Positions 60,060 through 64,000 of a DNA stretch of 64,000 nucleotides are shown here, piece by piece. The DNA is from Liolophura sinensis (Eukaryota; Mollusca; Polyplacophora; Chitonida; Chitonidae): assembly GCF_032854445.1 (NCBI RefSeq), contig NC_088301.1, positions 20,761,808-20,825,807 of the forward strand. The letters run 5' to 3'. The notes beneath the pieces are model-generated. The model did no database searches. It saw only the letters and a list, made by a program, of their open reading frames with translations, and had not been told where the DNA came from. The position numbers were made by a program, and so were the translations under genes. Positions within the stretch are counted from its first letter, which is position 1. Each line of letters starts with the position of its first letter.

Positions 60060-62980
60060 CAATGCTGCTTATGCATTCATTGGAGAATGAATTTTCTGCA
60101 ATTACTTCTTAATGCACCCTTAATTGAACTTTCCTCACTGACCTTTCGAGAAAGTTGGCAGTTAAAGTCCTGAACTTGTTTTCAGTGCAGCTATGTGCGA
60201 AATGATTGTGAGATGGATTCTGCCAGATTCGATTGCATTTCATTATTGATGCACTATTGCACCTTGCCAAGAAAAAAAATGGTCTGAGTGTCTCACACAC
60301 AGAAACACAAACGTTTGGTTTGTCAAAATATTCATATCATTGGAAGACAAATTATTTTTATCAACCTTCCTTTATTTTTGTGCAATGACGGGTCTGGTTG
60401 TCTTAATGTACATGACAGGCTACATTTACTGTATCATAATATTAAAAATGTCATTAATAAAACCTGTATATGCAAAGCTTACATTGTTGTGAAAAGAGCG
60501 TAATTTAAAACCAGAGTGGTGCATACATGAAATTCTTTTTTCGGTGTAAGCTTATAATAAATATAGTTTTCAAGGAGGCTAGTGAGAGTATATGTTAAGC
60601 ACATACGCACTTAACTTGCCATTGTCAATTAAAGTAGCATATATATTCACACACAGTTCAACAACGCTTAGCTAATCTGTGTTGCTGGAGCAGGATATGT
60701 GCTTATATGATGTGGCCTCTCGTTTACACATCACCGCATGGTTTAGCTCTTCCAGTGTGCCTGCTTCTCTATTTAAATGAGCTATACCCCATTAAGTAAT
60801 GTATAGGCAATAAACAAAAAATGTCCTGTATTTTTTTTTATGGCACCAAAATGTTAGAAATTACATGTTATGTTTTGCATCATACACATGTTACCTGTTT
60901 GCAGGTACATATCTGAAAGACGGCTATATGTGTAATAAAGTCAAGCTTGATCTCTTCAGATTACAGGGTTAATATGCAGTATGTATAGCTTTCATATTCC
61001 ATTGCTGTTGTAGCAGCAGCATAATGATCTAGGCTAATTACAGGTGTGCGTTGCACTTTAAGCCCCCCTCCTCCTCCTCCTCCTCAAGATCATTTTAGTG
61101 ACACATCCACGGGAGATAATTTGAAGGGCATGCGATGTGAAACGCCTGGGTTCAGCGTAGCACCAAGATTACTTTGTGTAACACAGGCCAGATTGGGATG
61201 AATTTGTTACCATTTCAGTTTTGGTGGTGCAGAAATTACTGGTAATCCTGAATGGCTATTACATAAACTGTAAAGGACTGTGTAACAAATGATCCTCAGG
61301 CAAACATGGTGTAGATATGTTGCCATCATTTAAAACTCTCAGCAAATCTGACCAACGGGTTGACCTGCTGGCCAAGTCAGGTTGGCATGGACTCTATAAG
61401 TGCAGTCAGCAGTTGTTAAAAAAATTAAATTACGGGACCTGTTTCACAAAGCAAATTTGATCTTTAAATTAAAATTGTAATCGAAATTGGTCTTAAATAT
61501 GTTCATTAACTGGATAAAAATTGACGACTAAGTCTGGGCTGTGGTAATGCAATTTCCGACAAGTTTAAGCTTCAAATATTTCATTCTTTAAAATTGAAGT
61601 TATAGACTTCATCACACAATCGTTTTGTGAAACAGGCTCCAGGTTAGTTGGCATTATTGTTTACATTATGTTATGAATATACATATGATGTTAAAACTTG
61701 TACAGCGAGACTTTCTTGTTTTTCCTTTTTGTCAAAAGTTGGTGGAGTTATTGTTAAGACTTGTATATATTTATATATATATGATTTAACAATAACCATA
61801 GTGTTTATATTTCACTGTAAGTACAAGTGTACATGTATATCTGATGTAAGTGTGGTTGGGTCGGCAGATCTCACTGCCTCAATATTTTCCCTTGAAGATG
61901 TAGATTAGGTCAAATTAGCTATACGAACTTTGCTGAGATTGCCAGGTTTGTTGTATGTAAGGATTACACTGTGCCGTTTGATAAATGCTTAATCGTGTGT
62001 TCAATTTCATAACCATGTACATGCACATGTAGAGCAATGTGAGTAGATCTGAAGTACAGGAACATGTACATTTGCTGGGCATTATGTTTAGTGTTATATG
62101 GTTGTAATTGTTGTAAATTAGGTGATTTTGAGCTATGACTGTGTTTTGACATCCCCGTTGGCCGACATCATCACGTGCTGAGGTGATTTTGAGCTGATAT
62201 CGCCTTGGGCTGAGATGATAAAGGGCTAACGATTTTTGACGGACATCACCATAGCTCAGATAATGTTGAGCAAATGATTTTTGTCTGAAATCACCATAAC
62301 TTGAGATAATTTTGAGGTAATAACTTTGGTCTAACATCACCATGAGCTGTATTTGCACAAAATTTTTTTTTTAAAAATGCGCGTCAAAATGGCCATAAAA
62401 TATGTTGGTTTTGAAACATATTCCCAGTATCATATCTTGCTACCTTAAAACAAAATTCAAAACCTGTTCAACAGTACTCTCAGAATTAGGGCAAAGTGAG
62501 TAACTTAATCAGTTATGGACAAAATTGTAATTCTCATACAGTAACTTATATTTTACTGGTTATATTAACTTTATTACCCCTATCCAGTTGGAGTGTTACT
62601 TAAATTACAAGGTGTATTTTTACCCTGCCTTGTTGGTGTTACAGGGGTTGGGTTTATGTCATGTTTCATCCACATGCTGATATATTGAGGATATTTGTCT
62701 CTGCAGGAAGGGAATCAAACTTCCACACAGTCCATAGAGGGATGAGTTCTTTAGTCCTCCATTATAGCTTGTTTTGTATACCTGTATAGCTACACCAACA
62801 TAATCACCTTGTCAAGCCTATCTAGTTCTTCCAGACTACTCACTGCAAGTATGCTTTGTGACCTAGACTCCCTTGTTCAATGATAGCCATCCACCCCAGG
62901 TCCCACATAACACCCTGTGGGACAGTTTTTCAAAAGTGTTTGGCATAATGCTGCTATAAATTTTCATAGGCTGTTATTTA
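60060..62980. other. Intergenic, no supported gene
   Basis: AT-rich, with a (CTC)n run near 61066. About 62140-62345 has four loosely repeated ATCACC...GAGATGAT/TTGAG motifs. No exon identified that could lead to the 63.24-kb terminal exon. Confidence 0.4.
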
Positions 62981-62984
62981 TTTA

Positions 62985-63238
62985 GGAGCTTCTGTGGCCA
63001 AGGTGGTCAGTATGCCAGCTCGACACAATAACACAGGAGCCTCTCACCAAGGCGGGTCACTGTGAGTTCGTCAGCTCATGCTGACTTCCTCTCTGGCCGT
63101 GGTGGGAAGGTCTGGCAGCAACCTGTGGATAGTTGTGGGCTCCCCAGGGCTCTGACCGGTTTCCTCCCTCCATAACGCTTGCCGCTGTCGTATAAGTGAA
63201 ATATTTTTGAATAATGAATATTTAAATAAATAAATCAA
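62985..63238 (+). mobile_element. SINE-A, near full length
   Basis: Head GCTTCTGTGGCCAAGGTGG, box B GAGTTCGTC, body and tail; ends against the unassigned terminal exon. Confidence 0.85.
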
Positions 63239-63239
63239 T

Positions 63240-63349
63240 TAAGCTAGTGCAGCTGAAGCCCAAGTTGAAAAAGAAAAACCTCTTCAGAAGCAAAATGGGA
63301 AACCAGAATTGGGCATTATGCCTTTCACTTTTGAACGATTTGTTGGGGC
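63240..63349 (+). CDS. Unassigned coding-looking terminal exon
   Basis: Frame ASAAEAQVEKEKPLQKQNGK then PELGIMPFTFERFVGAKASS and TAA at about 63347-63349. Composition and absence of repeat match suggest a real C-terminus. Two AGs in frame with each other (ATTAAG|CTAGTGCAG|CTGAAG) would both accept a phase-1 donor. The (AAAT)n tail of a SINE sits directly before it, leaving no pyrimidine tract. It could be an alternative end of the LYRIC-like gene (exon 8 ends in phase 1), another gene's last exon, or a retrocopy fragment. Family not recognised. Confidence 0.35.
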
Positions 63350-64000
63350 TAAAGCAAGTTCTTAATTTAGTCTTCCCTGGAGTAACAATAGTGTATTGTC
63401 CATACATTGACCATATCATGTATATTTTAGTAACATATATATCATTTCCCTGTTGTTGTTGTTTTTTGCCATCGTTGAAACCCATACACAGTTGGTATAC
63501 AGAGCAGTGGGAATTCTTAGGAAACCAGGCTTGCAAATAATGAAATTTGCCATTCTTCTCTTTCTTTATTTTTAACATGTTTTAAAAATGGTTCGGCATT
63601 ATGGACTTTATCAGTTTTAAAACTGATAATTTTATTTTTCATATGACCTGTAAATTATAAAGCCAAATTACTCCGTGTTCATTTATTTACAAGTATTATT
63701 TATTGTGGTTACTCAGTGTTAAGTGAAGATTTATGTTTACAGGCATCTAATATTTTCGTAACGTGACTGTTCGATATGACTTGTACATCTTTGGACACTG
63801 AATTAAGAGTAAGCCAGAGTGGTTGCAATATCTGACGCCGTACATATACATGTATGTCACTCCTTTAGTGAAAATGTTTCTCAGTGAAAATGTTGGTAAA
63901 GACATATGTATGAATACACATAAAATGATATATTCATGTACACATGTGCATGTGGGAAGGGATGTATGATTCTGAAGCCCTTATTTTGCACATTTTCTCG

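Overview
This is eukaryotic, intron-rich, AT-rich DNA, most likely from a mollusc (less certainly another lophotrochozoan). Genes are broken into short exons with GT-AG junctions and multi-kilobase introns. About two dozen copies of a tRNA-headed SINE with an (AAAT)n tail are scattered on both strands, together with a second SINE family with a (TCAC)n tail, MITEs and long minisatellites. Species cannot be fixed from the sequence. All homologies are recognised by eye from remembered family motifs; no database search was run.

Four protein-coding loci can be assembled by joining exons at phase-compatible splice sites. (1) 2193-5973, minus strand: an SDR-family dehydrogenase resembling DHRS11, four coding exons; the C-terminal exon or exons were not found and probably lie beyond the left edge. 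(2) 14286-24857, plus strand: a 312-residue type II membrane or secreted protein with a PAN/apple-like cysteine module followed by one F5/8 type C (discoidin) domain, four exons. (3) 32604-35874, minus strand: an OSER1-like protein (325 aa) with the family's conserved N-terminal helix and C-terminal YIPKKMSxMAEMMYT end; a noncoding first exon and promoter with a palindromic CRE are proposed near 37.2-37.35 kb. (4) 42459-58343, plus strand: a LYRIC/metadherin-like protein in nine exons, with an N-terminal membrane segment, a conserved tryptophan-containing block and a conserved lysine-rich C-terminus that is out of frame by one base after the most obvious splice junction.

Between and inside these genes the window is dominated by repeats. 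1-2.2 kb and 6-14 kb hold SINEs, a Tc1/mariner-type MITE with long inverted repeats (7.68-8.51 kb), a second MITE family, a 135-bp hairpin and degenerate tandem repeats. 20.3-23.8 kb, inside the discoidin gene's large intron, holds two SINEs and a dead PIF/Harbinger transposon (MADF start on plus, transposase N-terminus on minus) split by a second copy of the Tc1-type MITE. 34-60 kb carries five large minisatellites (34-, 53-, 45-, 26/32- and 48-bp units), three of them in or immediately flanking the LYRIC-like gene. At 63.24-63.35 kb an unassigned coding-looking 3'-terminal exon abuts a SINE.

The four genes do not form a pathway; they are neighbours in a typical animal genome. No bacterial-style system, CRISPR array, rRNA or genuine tRNA gene was seen.
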